From the NCBI GenBank assembly GCA_963842295.1, contig CAWJFY010000005.1, positions 248,001-312,000 of the forward strand: a DNA stretch of 64,000 bases, written 5' to 3'. Of the stretch, positions 63,748 to 64,000 are shown piece by piece; within the stretch, counting starts at the first letter, position 1, and every line of letters starts with the position of its first letter. This DNA comes from JAJNBA01 sp963842295 (lineage in GTDB: Bacteria; Actinomycetota; UBA4738; HRBIN12). Under the pieces are notes generated by a model. The model ran no database searches. It worked only from the letters and a program-made list of their open reading frames with translations, and had not been told where the DNA came from. Made by a program: the position numbers and the translations under genes.

Positions 63748-64000
63748 GTGGAGCACCCGGAGACCCGCTACGCGAAGACCGCCGACGGGGTGCATGTCGC
63801 CTATCAAGTCGTGGGCGACGGACCCGTCGACATGGTCTTCGTGATGGGCTGGGTGACGAACATCGAGGTGATGTGGGACGACCCCGGCTTCGCCCGGTTC
63901 CTCGATCGCCTCGCGACGTTCTCCCGCCTGATCCTGTTCGACAAGCGGGGCGTCGGCCTCTCCGACAGGGTGCCCGAGGAACGGCTCCCCGATCTCGAGA
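63748..64000 (+). CDS. Alpha/beta-hydrolase (probable hydrolase-cyclase fusion), truncated by window edge
   Basis: From GTG 63748, VEHPETRYAKTADGVHVAYQ, the frame stays open to the window end. YQVVGDGPVDMVFVMGWVTN, FARFLDRLATFSRLILFDKR and GVGLSDRVPEERLPD align with the N-terminal domain of 44484-45842. The nucleophile region and any cyclase domain are outside the window. By family it is likely another hydrolase-cyclase. Confidence 0.75.
   Translation, partial: MEHPETRYAKTADGVHVAYQVVGDGPVDMVFVMGWVTNIEVMWDDPGFARFLDRLATFSRLILFDKRGVGLSDRVPEERLPDLE

Noticed and set aside
1..64000. CRISPR arrays, insertion sequences, rRNA and tRNA genes
   Set aside because: Searched by eye. No regularly spaced direct repeats, transposase-like proteins, GGTTCGANTCC-type T-arms in tRNA context, or rRNA signatures were found.

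Overview
The window is a strongly GC-rich bacterial segment whose third codon positions are nearly all G or C. Many starts are GTG and many genes are joined by ATGA or GTGA stop-start overlaps. Deazaflavin (F420)-type oxidoreductases, a MEDS-domain anti-sigma factor, many class III nucleotidyl cyclases fused to sensor or STAND modules, and an EACC1-caspase pair all point to Actinomycetota, probably a deep-branching or uncultured lineage. No rRNA, tRNA, CRISPR array or insertion sequence was seen, so placement rests on gene content only.

Layout. (1) 1-10.3 kb: two convergent clusters, each with an FAD/GcvT dimethylglycine- or sarcosine-dehydrogenase-like enzyme and a choline-kinase-like phosphotransferase. 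One also carries an APC permease and a metallophosphoesterase, the other an SDR. They look like methylated-amine catabolism. (2) 10.4-12.7 kb: cytochrome bd oxidase, cydA-cydB, minus strand. (3) 12.8-20.9 kb: a branched-chain amino acid operon (small ORF-ilvB-ilvN-ilvC-leuA-leuB-cimA), preceded by a 16-codon leader peptide ending Val-Leu-Val-Leu-Ile-Arg and competing hairpins that look like a ribosome-mediated attenuator. (4) 20.9-44.3 kb: housekeeping and accessory genes: aldo/keto reductase, acetyltransferases, a His-rich membrane protein with a two-component system, pirin, STAS protein, a cyclase-ATPase regulator, winged-helix protein, PEBP, M43 protease, peroxiredoxin, F420-type enzyme, a MazF/RHH toxin-antitoxin pair, M19 dipeptidase, fibronectin-III protein, an ArfB-like protein with an altered GGQ motif, bactofilin, and a MEDS/HATPase regulator. 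(5) 44.5-48.5 kb: a pseudo-hydrolase-cyclase fusion, then a GH13 enzyme coupled to an LLM flavin oxidoreductase. (6) 48.7-56.9 kb: a probable biological-conflict island: a minus-strand SLATT-unknown-MBL operon, divergent from a zincin, an M15 peptidase, a patatin, EACC1 and a caspase with a membrane anchor and a predicted seven-repeat propeller. It ends against the 3' stub of a destroyed cyclase gene. (7) 56.9-64 kb: cyclase-nSTAND-WD40, cyclase-ATPase-TPR and the start of another hydrolase-cyclase gene.

How it works together. The attenuator would match BCAA synthesis to charged Leu/Val/Ile tRNA. The cimA gene suggests isoleucine can be made from pyruvate through citramalate. The right third holds signal-dependent multidomain switches (cyclases, STAND ATPases, WD40/TPR sensors) beside caspase, patatin and SLATT proteins whose families act as toxic effectors, so it is the best place to look for an undescribed defence or cell-suicide system.

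Caveat. Single-base frame breaks interrupt many conserved genes (ilvB, ilvC, leuB, cimA, SDR and others), and several are repaired by adding or removing one base. Most are probably sequencing or assembly errors. For these genes the coordinates span the whole reconstructed gene.
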